64,000 nucleotides of DNA, from NCBI RefSeq assembly GCF_000016665.1, contig NC_009523.1, forward strand, positions 3,162,001-3,226,000. The letters are read 5' to 3'. Within the stretch, counting starts at the first letter, position 1. Each line of letters opens with the position of its first letter. The position numbers were made by a program, and so were the translations under genes. Source of the stretch: Roseiflexus sp. RS-1 (lineage in GTDB: Bacteria > Chloroflexota > Chloroflexia > Chloroflexales > Roseiflexaceae). A model generated the notes under the pieces. That model did no database searches, was not told where the DNA came from, and saw only the letters and a list, made by a program, of their open reading frames with translations. Below are positions 37,848 to 45,888 of the stretch, piece after piece.

Positions 37848-38891
37848 ATGCAACGAACCGCGCATCACTTGCTACTCCTGCTTGCCGTCCTGTTCATCCT
37901 ATCCGCCTGTACGTCCGGCGGCGGCGCTGGCGCTCCCACGCAGCCGCCAGCAGGTAACGCTACCACGCCCACGCAGCCGCCAGCAGGTAACGCTACCACG
38001 CCCACGCAGCTGCCGTCCGCCGCCTCTCCCGCTCCAACCCAGGCGCCCGTCGCTGCCGGTCCGATCAATCCCCGGACAAGCGAACCGTGCGCCGTTTTGA
38101 ATGCGGAGGCCATGGCAGGCATCGTCGGTTCATCGTTGATCACGACCGTTCCTCTCAAATCTGGATTTATCCTCACCTGTTCGTATGAATTTGGCGACCA
38201 GAAACGGATCGATTTCGAGATGGACCTGCTCAACCCCGGCAAAGAGGCCTACGACAGGGTAATCGCATCACAGGCGACATCAGGCGCTACGGTCGAGCCG
38301 GTCAATCTGGGCGACGTCGCTGCGGTGAAAGAACGCAGCGGCGACGTCTCGCTGTACATGGTGGTCAACGGCTGGTATGCCGTGTTGTACGGGTATGGCA
38401 TCGAACGGCAAACCGTGATCGATATCGGCCGGCTGCTGACGGATCGAGTGATTGCGTTCACGCCGACATCCCTGGGTGACCTTGTGCCGACGCCTGTTCC
38501 CCAACCCGGTACACTGATCGGGATGGAGGTCGTGATCGAAACGCCCAAAGAGATGGCGGGAGTAACCACACTGGAGAGCCTGAAGATCGTCTCAATCGCA
38601 GGATTTGCCATGTGCTCATCCACACCATTAGCAGATCCCTTCATCGTCACGTTCATTGCACCGCCTGGTCAGGATCCGCCGACGCCGGTCGGCTCCTTTA
38701 GTCTCGTGGTCAACGGCGGAGTCACGGTGAACCAACCAACCCCGGCAAGAATCGATGTCGGTCTCGGCCGATCTGATGCTGCCGAAATGCGGGGCGGCGA
38801 GGGGACAGTCATTGTCGCGGCCGATGGAAAGTCAGGAACCTTCGAGGCTGGCCAAATCAAGGGACGGTGGACATGCACGGTCTCTGAGTAG
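37848..38891 (+). CDS. Predicted lipoprotein, hypothetical
   Basis: A 347-residue protein. It starts with a short basic n-region, LLLLLAVLFILSAC lipobox and Cys21, so it should be lipid-anchored outside the cytoplasmic membrane. A Thr/Pro/Gly-rich linker follows with two identical 33-bp units encoding PTQPPAGNATT, then a globular part (EPCAVLNAEAMAGIVGSS onward) that looks like a DUF3558-type folded domain. A second beta-rich domain (GFAMCSSTPLADPFIVTFIAPP) with paired cysteines completes it. No enzymatic motif is seen. Confidence 0.75.
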   Translation: MQRTAHHLLLLLAVLFILSACTSGGGAGAPTQPPAGNATTPTQPPAGNATTPTQLPSAASPAPTQAPVAAGPINPRTSEPCAVLNAEAMAGIVGSSLITTVPLKSGFILTCSYEFGDQKRIDFEMDLLNPGKEAYDRVIASQATSGATVEPVNLGDVAAVKERSGDVSLYMVVNGWYAVLYGYGIERQTVIDIGRLLTDRVIAFTPTSLGDLVPTPVPQPGTLIGMEVVIETPKEMAGVTTLESLKIVSIAGFAMCSSTPLADPFIVTFIAPPGQDPPTPVGSFSLVVNGGVTVNQPTPARIDVGLGRSDAAEMRGGEGTVIVAADGKSGTFEAGQIKGRWTCTVSE

Positions 38892-38944
38892 CGGTCTGGT
38901 GAAGGGTGGAGCGCTGATCGTTCATCCAGCGGCTGCGTTAGCGT

Positions 38945-38981
38945 AGCGCCGATCTCCGGCAGAGCAATGCGGATCGGCGCT
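38945..38981 (+). terminator. Terminator-like hairpin after the lipoprotein gene
   Basis: AGCGCCGATC at 38945-38954 pairs perfectly with GATCGGCGCT at 38972-38981, with a 17-nt loop, 54 bp after the lipoprotein stop. There is no long T-tract, so it may be Rho-assisted or a processing structure. Confidence 0.45.
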
Positions 38982-39340
38982 GTGCTGTCTCTGAAGACCG
39001 CCAGACGCCCATGCGTCGCATCGGCTCACGAACTATGCTCTTCTTGGCGACAGCGCGACGCTCAGGAACACCATCATCGCCGACAGTGGAAACGGCGGCG
39101 AATGTGTGGGCACGCTCAGCGGCACGAAAAATAATAATAGGGCGTCCGAACGCCCAAACGCCCCCTTCTCCCCTTGTGGGAGAAGGAGGTTGGGGGGATG
39201 AGGGGCGAAAGCGCGCGGGAATGTAGAAAATCGCAGTAGAGTTGCCTCCTGGGGCGGGGTGGCTTATACTTTCATCGATTGGGAGCGATTGCTTTGCATT
39301 CCATCATTGCAGGGCGCCGTCTGTTCGTCTCGACGGTACG

Positions 39341-39368
39341 TTTGCGCAGCAGGGTCGCATGCTATAAT
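39341..39368 (+). promoter_or_regulatory. Predicted promoter of the CHAT-NB-ARC-TPR operon
   Basis: A perfect TATAAT at 39363-39368 is preceded by TTTGCG at 39341-39346 with a 16-bp spacer. Transcription would start about 85 bp before the ATG at 39462. Confidence 0.5.
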
Positions 39369-39461
39369 TGCGGTATTCAAGCGAATGGGCAGAGATGCAC
39401 TCGTTGATTATTCTGAGTGTCCACGACTTCATTGCAATCTCGTCAGCCTGATGAGGACTGC

Positions 39462-42400
39462 ATGCCGATCACGATCTCTTTCCAGCGGACCGCCATTGAT
39501 CGCGTGGAAGCGCAGATTGATGCGCAGCTGGCGGCATCCTTCGAGCCGGCGGCCCTGATGGTTGATCAGCCCCTCTTTTCACAACGCCCGGCGCCCGCCG
39601 ATCCACGGGCGTATGGGCAGCGCCTGTTCGCCGCATTGGGCGGTGATACGTTCCGCGCTGCGCTGGCGCGCCTGCCGCGCGCCCCGCATATGGATAGCCT
39701 GATCGCCATCCAGACCGCCGATGCGGAACTGGCGTCCATTCCCTGGGAGTACCTGCACGACGGCGCCGATTTCCTGATCCTCAACTATCTGCTGGTGCGC
39801 GAGGTGCCCGATGCGCCGCTTCCTGCGCCGCCTGCGCCTGACCTGCCCTGGCGGCTGGTGGTCATGGGCAGCGACCCGCTGGTACAGGAGGTGCGTGATC
39901 CGAAAACAGGGTTGTTCACCGGCTATGCGCCGATGCAGCGGCTCAAGGTTGTGCAGGAACTCGACCTGCTGCGCGATGACCTGCTGCGCCAGAACCCGCC
40001 CGCGCCGATCCGCTGGCAGCGCATCGCGCCGACCCGCCAGGCGCTGATTGACGATCTCGACCCGCGCGAACCGATCCTGTTCCACTATACCGGTCACGGC
40101 GACGTTGAGAACGGGGCGCCGGTGCTCTGCTTCGACGACGGTACCGGCTGTATGGACCCGCGTCCGGTGAACGACCTGGCCGCCGATCTGCGCGGATTGG
40201 TCTATCTTGCCTTCCTGAACGCCTGCCGCACCGCCGATAGCCGCGAGCCGGGGGCGAATCTGGCGCTGGCGCTGGTGCAACACGGCATTCCGGCGGTGCT
40301 GGGAACCCAGTACCAGGTGCTCGACGAAGCTGCTGCCCATGTTGCCCGTACCTTCTATCGCTTGCTCGCGTCAGGCCAGCATCCGGCGCAGGCCCTCTAT
40401 CGGGCGCGTTTGCAGCTCAAGAACCAGTTTCGCAGCGAGCCGCGCGAGTGGGCGATTCCCGTGCTTTACCTTGCCCAGAACTATGCCTGGCAGGTGCAAC
40501 GCCCGGTCCTGAATGAGCCGCTGCGCCCGCTGGAACCGCCTGTACCACACACCACACAACTGCGCGCCCCCGATCAATCAGCCGGGCGTTTCGTTGGCCG
40601 GAACAAGGAACTGCTGGATCTGGCGCGCCTCTTCATCAACGAGCAGCGAAGGATCGTCACGATTCGCGGCGCGGGCGGGATGGGTAAGACAGCCCTGGTC
40701 AACGCGCTTGCCGAACGGCTGCGCTTTCACTTCCGCGATGGAATCGTGGCGGTGAGCCTGTTCCTGCCCGGCGAAAACGCGCCGTTGCGCGCGGCTCAGG
40801 TGCGCCGCGACCTTGCGACGCTGCTGGGTCTCCAGCATCCGGCGTTCGATCTGCCTGACGCGGTGAAAGAGCAGGAACTCGCGCTGGTCGAGGCCGCGCG
40901 CGCCCGACCGCGCCTGCTGCTGATCTGGGACAACTACGAGACCGTGCTCTGGCGACTGGGGCGTGAAGCGAGCGACCCGAGCAGCGCCCCCTTCGATGAA
41001 GCGCAACGCACCGAAGCGGCGGCTGTGCAGCGCCTGGTGCGGTTGCTGGCCGACAAGGGCGTGCACCTGATCTTTACCTCGCGCCAGTCGCCGGTCGGGC
41101 TGGCAGGCGAAACCTTCTACCCGCCCGCCGAACGGGGCCACCAGCTCGGCGGGCTGGACCCGAACGATAGCGTGCGCCTGCTGCGCATGCGGGTCGGGCA
41201 GCGCCTCCCTTCAACGACATTTCTCGAACAGCTGGCAGCCGCCGTCGGCTACAACCCGCTGGCGATGAACCTGGCCGCCGCCCGCTGGGCGAACAGCCAG
41301 GACGATGAACCGACCTTCATTGCCAACCTGCGTGACGAACTGAGCAAAGCGCGCGACCCCGCCGCCCCGATGTACCAGCAGTCATCGGTCGAAATCAACG
41401 TGCGCCTCTCGCTCAATGCGCTGCCTGCCGACCTGCGCGCCGATCTGCTGGCGTTGACGATCATCGCCAACCCGGTCATCATCCCCCGGCACGGCGCGGT
41501 GATCTGGGGGCTGGAAGATGAAACCCAATGGTTTGACGACCAGGCCCACACCCGCCTGGAGCAGTTGCATCAGGCGTCGCTCCTGCAGGGCCAGGGCTAT
41601 GACGAGCAGCGTAACCGCGCGCACGCCTACAGCCTGCACCCACTGATCGCCAGCGTGCTGAGCCGGCTGGCGCAGGAGCTCGACCTGAGCGACGCGCGCG
41701 CGCGCTATGCTGCCTGGAGCGATCACCTGGTGAGCCGGGCATACGATCCGGAACACGGCATCGACGCCGACCCTGCTGTGGCGGCGCAGACACAATTCTT
41801 GCTCGCCGACATCGCCGCCGCTGTTCCATACCTGCCCCCCGAACAGCGTGGCTGGGCAGCCTGGCGGGCAGCCTCGGTCTTCGAGCGCCTGGGCCAGCCT
41901 GAACAGGCGTACCAGAGCATTACACTGGCAGAGGCAACTGCAAGAGAAACTGAGAATCAGGAGCTGCTTAGCCGGGTCTACCACCAGCGGGCAACCTTGC
42001 TGGAGACGCGCGGCGACCTCGACGGGGCGATGCGCCTCTACGAGCAGTCCCTCGCCATCCAGGAAAGCCTGGGCGATGTGCGCGGCACGAGCGCCACGCT
42101 CCACGCGATGGCCGGCGTGCTGGTGACGCGCGGCGACCTCGACGGGGCGATGCGCCTCTACGAGCAGTCCCTCGCCATCAAGGAAAGCCTGGGCGATGTG
42201 CGCGGCAAGAGCGCCACGCTCCACCAAATGGCCGGCGTGCTGGTGACGCGCGGCGACCTCGACGGGGCGATGCGCCTCTACGAGCAGTCCCTCGCCATCC
42301 AGGAAAGCCTGGGCGATGTGCGCGGCAAGAGCGCCACGCTCCACCAAATGGCCGGCGTGCTGGTGACGCGCGGCGACCTCGACGGGGCGATGCGCCTCTA

Positions 42401-44606
42401 CGAGCAGTCCCTCGCCATCAAGGAAAGCCTGGGCGATGTGCGCGGCAAGAGCGCCACGCTCCACGCGATGGCCGGCGTGCTGGTGACGCGCGGCGACCTC
42501 GACGGGGCGATGCGCCTCTACGAGCAGTCCCTCGCCATCCAGGAAAGCCTGGGCGATGTGCGCGGCAAGAGCGCCACGCTCCACGCGATGGCCGGCGTGC
42601 TGGTGACGCGCGGCGACCTCGACGGGGCGATGCGCCTCTACGAGCAGTCCCTCGCCTCTGATGAAAGCCTGGGCGATGTGCGCGGCACGAGCGCCACGCT
42701 CCATAATATGGCACACGTGCTGGAGACGCGCGGCGACCTCGACGGGGCGATGCGCCTCTACGAGCAGTCCCTCGCCATCCAGGAAAGCCTGGGCGATGTG
42801 CGCGGCAAGAGCGCCACGCTCCACGCGATGGCCGGCGTGCTGGAGACGCGCGGCGACCTCGACGGGGCGATGCGCCTCTACGAGCAGTCCCTCGCCATCA
42901 AGGAAAGCCTGGGCGATGTGCGCGGCACGAGCGCCACGCTCCACCAAATGGCCGGCGTGCTGGTGACGCGCGGCGACCTCGACGGGGCGATGCGCCTCTA
43001 CGAGCAGTCCCTCGCCATCCAGGAAAGCCTGGGCGATGTGCGCGGCAAGAGCGCCACGCTCCACCAAATGGCCGGCGTGCTGGTGACGCGCGGCGACCTC
43101 GACGGGGCGATGCGCCTCTACGAGCAGTCCCTCGCCATCCAGGAAAGCCTGGGCGATGTGCGCGGCAAGAGCGCCACGCTGGTGATGATGGCACAGATAC
43201 AGTTTGCACGGGGTGATCACGAAACGGCGCTGCGCAATGCGCGCGAGAGCCTGCGCCTGCTTCAGGCGATGGGCGCGGCGCCTGATGCGGCAAAGGTGGC
43301 TGAGATTGTTCAGCAAATGGAAGCGGCGCTGGCCGGTGGCGCGTCGCCCCAACCTGCGGCGTTCACCCCTGCCCGGCTGGTCGGTGCGCTCATCGGGGCA
43401 GTGGTGCGTGTTCAGCGTGGCCAGATGCCGGCTGCGGATCTGCGGGCCGATCTTGAGCGGCTGTCAGCTGAAGCAACGTTGACGCCAATCACCACCGCGC
43501 TGCTGGCGGCGCTTGATGGCGCTGCCGATGCCGCGGCGACGCTGCTGGTCGCTGCTGAGCCGCTGCTGGCTCAGGGCGCCGCCGCTGAACGCGCCGATGC
43601 GCTGGCGGGCATCGGCAACCTGGCGGCGCTGCTCGATGACCACGCAACGGAATTGCGCGCGCGTGAAGCGGCCGTGGCGGCCTTCCGCGCGGCGGGTGAC
43701 GACCGGCAATCCCTGGTGAACCTGAGCATTGCGCTGTACAATCTGGCGATGCTGTATGCCCGTCAGGGCAACCATGCCGCAGCCGTGCCCTTGCTCGAAG
43801 AGGTCGTTGCCCTTGACGAGCGCACCGGTCACCCTGATCTGGCGAGCGACCGGGCGAAACTGGAAGAGATGCGCCGGCACGCTGCCGGTCTGCCGGAGGT
43901 ATCGCTGGTTGATGTTATCGCCGAATGGCGCGATGGGGACCGCGATCACGAGCAATTTGTGAACCTGCTCAACCTGGTCTGCAACCTGTATGTCCAGACG
44001 ATGAGCGATGGCAGCAGCGATCAGCGTGAGCGGCTGGCGGAGGATCTGGCGCACCTGCGGGCGATCCGTCCCCTGCCCGTCGCCGGGGCGAACGACTTCC
44101 TGGCGGTGCTTCAGCTCCGTCTGCGCGATGAACCGGGGATGACAGAACGGGCGGCGCGGATCGCGGCGACACTCCCGGCGCAACTGGCGCAGGCGCTGGC
44201 TATGATGGATCAGGCGATCAGCGGTGAACCTGTCGCGCCGCCAGCGGATAGCGATGAGCAGGAGGCTGCGGCAGCGATGGCGGCGATGTTGAGCGGCCTG
44301 CCGCCGGAGCAGCGCGCCGAACTCCAGATACTGGCACAGGTGGTGCCGCTGGTGCTGCATGGCATCGGTCTGCTCCGGCAACCTGATCTCACCGCCGCCG
44401 AACGCGGGCGGTTCGCGGAGGTTCTTGAACAGGCGGCGAGCCAGGCTGAAACCGGCGAAACGGCCGGTTCACCCTGGCTGGCGGCGGCGGGTGTCCTGCG
44501 CCAGGTCGCGGGCTGGTTGAAGGGCGCCCCTGCCGCGCCTGATACCCTGCCTGAGCCGTACCGGAGCCTGGTGATGCGGATGCTGGAGGGCGCTGGCGAT
44601 GAGTAA
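39462..44606 (+). CDS. CHAT protease - NB-ARC ATPase - TPR protein
   Basis: A 1714-residue protein. Residues about 1-340 form a CHAT (caspase-like) peptidase domain: ELASIPWEYLHDG, catalytic His212 in FHYTGHGDVENG and catalytic Cys255 in LAFLNACRTADS. An NB-ARC/STAND ATPase follows, with FVGRNKELLDLARLF, Walker A GAGGMGKT at 403-410, LLLIWDNYETVLW (Walker B) and LIFTSRQSP (sensor). Residues 847-1246 are exactly ten 40-residue TPR-like units, nearly identical in DNA, followed by more degenerate helical repeats to the end. The architecture suggests a ligand-gated protease: TPR sensing, ATP-driven oligomerisation, CHAT cleavage. It overlaps the zinc-ribbon gene by 8 bp and likely forms an operon with it and a membrane protein. 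An upstream GTG at 39417 is less likely. Confidence 0.92.
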   Translation: MPITISFQRTAIDRVEAQIDAQLAASFEPAALMVDQPLFSQRPAPADPRAYGQRLFAALGGDTFRAALARLPRAPHMDSLIAIQTADAELASIPWEYLHDGADFLILNYLLVREVPDAPLPAPPAPDLPWRLVVMGSDPLVQEVRDPKTGLFTGYAPMQRLKVVQELDLLRDDLLRQNPPAPIRWQRIAPTRQALIDDLDPREPILFHYTGHGDVENGAPVLCFDDGTGCMDPRPVNDLAADLRGLVYLAFLNACRTADSREPGANLALALVQHGIPAVLGTQYQVLDEAAAHVARTFYRLLASGQHPAQALYRARLQLKNQFRSEPREWAIPVLYLAQNYAWQVQRPVLNEPLRPLEPPVPHTTQLRAPDQSAGRFVGRNKELLDLARLFINEQRRIVTIRGAGGMGKTALVNALAERLRFHFRDGIVAVSLFLPGENAPLRAAQVRRDLATLLGLQHPAFDLPDAVKEQELALVEAARARPRLLLIWDNYETVLWRLGREASDPSSAPFDEAQRTEAAAVQRLVRLLADKGVHLIFTSRQSPVGLAGETFYPPAERGHQLGGLDPNDSVRLLRMRVGQRLPSTTFLEQLAAAVGYNPLAMNLAAARWANSQDDEPTFIANLRDELSKARDPAAPMYQQSSVEINVRLSLNALPADLRADLLALTIIANPVIIPRHGAVIWGLEDETQWFDDQAHTRLEQLHQASLLQGQGYDEQRNRAHAYSLHPLIASVLSRLAQELDLSDARARYAAWSDHLVSRAYDPEHGIDADPAVAAQTQFLLADIAAAVPYLPPEQRGWAAWRAASVFERLGQPEQAYQSITLAEATARETENQELLSRVYHQRATLLETRGDLDGAMRLYEQSLAIQESLGDVRGTSATLHAMAGVLVTRGDLDGAMRLYEQSLAIKESLGDVRGKSATLHQMAGVLVTRGDLDGAMRLYEQSLAIQESLGDVRGKSATLHQMAGVLVTRGDLDGAMRLYEQSLAIKESLGDVRGKSATLHAMAGVLVTRGDLDGAMRLYEQSLAIQESLGDVRGKSATLHAMAGVLVTRGDLDGAMRLYEQSLASDESLGDVRGTSATLHNMAHVLETRGDLDGAMRLYEQSLAIQESLGDVRGKSATLHAMAGVLETRGDLDGAMRLYEQSLAIKESLGDVRGTSATLHQMAGVLVTRGDLDGAMRLYEQSLAIQESLGDVRGKSATLHQMAGVLVTRGDLDGAMRLYEQSLAIQESLGDVRGKSATLVMMAQIQFARGDHETALRNARESLRLLQAMGAAPDAAKVAEIVQQMEAALAGGASPQPAAFTPARLVGALIGAVVRVQRGQMPAADLRADLERLSAEATLTPITTALLAALDGAADAAATLLVAAEPLLAQGAAAERADALAGIGNLAALLDDHATELRAREAAVAAFRAAGDDRQSLVNLSIALYNLAMLYARQGNHAAAVPLLEEVVALDERTGHPDLASDRAKLEEMRRHAAGLPEVSLVDVIAEWRDGDRDHEQFVNLLNLVCNLYVQTMSDGSSDQRERLAEDLAHLRAIRPLPVAGANDFLAVLQLRLRDEPGMTERAARIAATLPAQLAQALAMMDQAISGEPVAPPADSDEQEAAAAMAAMLSGLPPEQRAELQILAQVVPLVLHGIGLLRQPDLTAAERGRFAEVLEQAASQAETGETAGSPWLAAAGVLRQVAGWLKGAPAAPDTLPEPYRSLVMRMLEGAGDE
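42000..43199 (+). repeat. Ten tandem 120-bp units encoding TPR repeats
   Basis: The 120-bp period is exact and the frame is kept. All ten units share GGCGACCTCGACGGGGCG and the following bases almost without change. Differences are limited to a few codons: Leu-Val or Leu-Glu at the start, AIQE / AIKE / ASDE in the middle, GTS / GKS, and HAM / HQM / HNM near the end. They recur in different combinations between units. The low synonymous divergence indicates recent duplication or ongoing gene conversion. Confidence 0.97.
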
Positions 44607-44796
44607 CGACGAAACTGAGCGATACACCTGTCCGAAATGCGGCTATCTCAACGTCTGGACGCGGAACGAAATCCTCCAGCGCGGGCAGGAGGTGATCTAC
44701 CGTGGTGATGACGAAGTCGTGTACAGCCTGCGCTGCAAGAACCCGGCTGGCTGTAACGAGCGTATGCGCATCGCGGTGAAACGCCGGGAGAAGTAG
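44599..44796 (+). CDS. Small zinc-ribbon protein
   Basis: A 65-residue protein with Cys11-x2-Cys14 (YTCPKCGYLNVW) and Cys46-x5-Cys52 (LRCKNPAGCNERM), a likely single zinc site. The middle is acidic and polar. It overlaps the CHAT gene's end by 8 bp and ends 2 bp before the membrane-protein gene, so the three are probably translated together. It may be a CHAT substrate, adaptor or nucleic-acid-binding partner; nothing in the sequence decides this. Confidence 0.78.
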   Translation: MSNDETERYTCPKCGYLNVWTRNEILQRGQEVIYRGDDEVVYSLRCKNPAGCNERMRIAVKRREK

Positions 44797-44798
44797 CC

Positions 44799-45227
44799 AT
44801 GCGCATCCTTGGACCCGAAACCGCCGATGAACGGGAGCTGCGCGAGTGGTTCGAGAGCCAGGAGCGCGGCAATATTGAGCGCCTGGAGGCAGGCGCGCAG
44901 ACGATTATTCAGCTGGTGACCGGGCTGTATGGCGTGCTCTTTGCGGTGCTGGCGCTGAGTGACCAGCCGGCGTATCTGCAAAACCCGATTGTGCAATGGG
45001 CGGGTACGGTCGGCGTGTGCGCATTTTTTGGCTCGCTCCTGGCAGCCATGCTGGTGGCGATACCCCGTCGTGTTGTCTATCAGAAGGACAATCTGACCGA
45101 GATGCAGCGGATGTATGGTCGTCTTCAGCGGCGAAAGGCGACCCTGCTGCGAACTGCACAGATTGTGTTTCTGATCGGAACGGCGTGTCTGGTCACTGTG
45201 ATCCTGGCTATCCTCTGGAAGGTCTGA
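44799..45227 (+). CDS. Small multi-pass membrane protein of the CHAT operon
   Basis: A 142-residue protein. The N-terminal 30 residues are acidic (ETADERELREWFESQERGN). Three hydrophobic segments follow: about 36-55 (IIQLVTGLYGVLFAVLALS), about 67-88 (WAGTVGVCAFFGSLLAAMLVA) and about 118-141 (AQIVFLIGTACLVTVILAILW). A basic, Arg/Lys-rich segment lies between the second and third. It could be the membrane-acting effector or target of the CHAT/STAND protein, as in other proposed conflict systems; this is inference from context. Confidence 0.75.
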   Translation: MRILGPETADERELREWFESQERGNIERLEAGAQTIIQLVTGLYGVLFAVLALSDQPAYLQNPIVQWAGTVGVCAFFGSLLAAMLVAIPRRVVYQKDNLTEMQRMYGRLQRRKATLLRTAQIVFLIGTACLVTVILAILWKV

Positions 45228-45232
45228 CTCAA

Positions 45233-45412
45233 ATAGGCGATAGGTGATAGCCAATAGGCGATAGGTGATAGCCGATAGGCGATAACTGATAGCCGATAGG
45301 CGATAACTGATAGCCGATAGGCGATAGGTGATAGCCGATAGGTGATAGCCGATAGGCGATAGCTGATAGCCGATAGGTGATAGCCGATAGGCGATAGCTG
45401 ATAGCCGATAGG
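45233..45412. repeat. GATAGCCGATAGGCGATA simple repeat array
   Basis: About 180 bp of 8-10 bp units (GATAGGC, GATAGGT, GATAGCC, GATAACT) in mixed order, directly after the CHAT operon. It is the complement of the unit at 11811-11871. The units are too short and the array has no spacers, so it is not CRISPR. Confidence 0.85.
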
Positions 45413-45888
45413 AGCGCTGGACGTCGGCCAGGCAAGGCGAAGCCCGCCTGCGCGGGCGCGACGTTGCACGTGCGGGCTGAAGCCCTCCCTGAGCGCGTGG
45501 AAGCCCCTGCGGGGCTCTGGCGTTCTCACCGCTGAGAGCGATGGGCGGCATAATCAACCACGTGCGTCCTGGGTGCGCGGGCGTCCCCGCCCGCATGCAG
45601 AGACTGCGGGCTGATGGAGAGTGAGCAATAAATCCGCTATCCCGCGCCAGCCGTGGGGCCCAAGCCCTCGGCTATGCAAGGCGAAGCCCGCCTGCGCGGG
45701 CTATGCCAGACATAATTTCAAACTCAAACATCCGCGCCCATCCGTTGCATCCGTGCCGATCCGTGTTCTATTCCGCCATCCACACTCCCTTGCGGCGCAC
45801 AATCGGACCGGCTACGACAATACAGCGGTTGCAGCGTAACCCACAGCGATACACAACGCGCAGGTTCTCACTCCTCACTCCTCACCTC
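45413..45888. repeat. Gene-free region with two copies of repeat family B
   Basis: AGGCAAGGCGAAGCCCGCC at about 45430 and GCAAGGCGAAGCCCGCCTGC at about 45675 belong to family B, which also includes GCCGTGGGGCC and AAGCCCTCGGC. A CTCACTCCTCACTCCTCACC simple repeat (45868-45898) adjoins the 3' end of the permease gene. No gene seen. Confidence 0.65.

Larger units (their letters stand above)
38892..39461. other. Gene-free region: hairpin, dispersed repeat A copy 2, promoter
   Basis: Contains a terminator-like hairpin at 38945-38981, a copy of dispersed repeat A at 39140-39229 (near-palindrome CCCCCTTCTCCC ... GGGAGAAGG, then GGGGGGATGAGGGGCG), and a good promoter at 39341-39368 for the CHAT gene. 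I see no coding gene. Confidence 0.65.

Noticed and set aside
41382-43352. A 656-codon open frame antisense to the CHAT-NB-ARC-TPR gene, with repeats such as VEAHRPVEVAARHQHAGH
   Set aside because: It is the complement of the exact 120-bp TPR repeats: lack of a stop in one unit removes it from all. No family pattern, no ribosome binding site and the sense protein has clear catalytic motifs.
45233-45412. Possible CRISPR array in the GATAGCC repeats
   Set aside because: Units are 8-10 bp, contiguous and irregular, with no 25-40 bp repeats or unique spacers.
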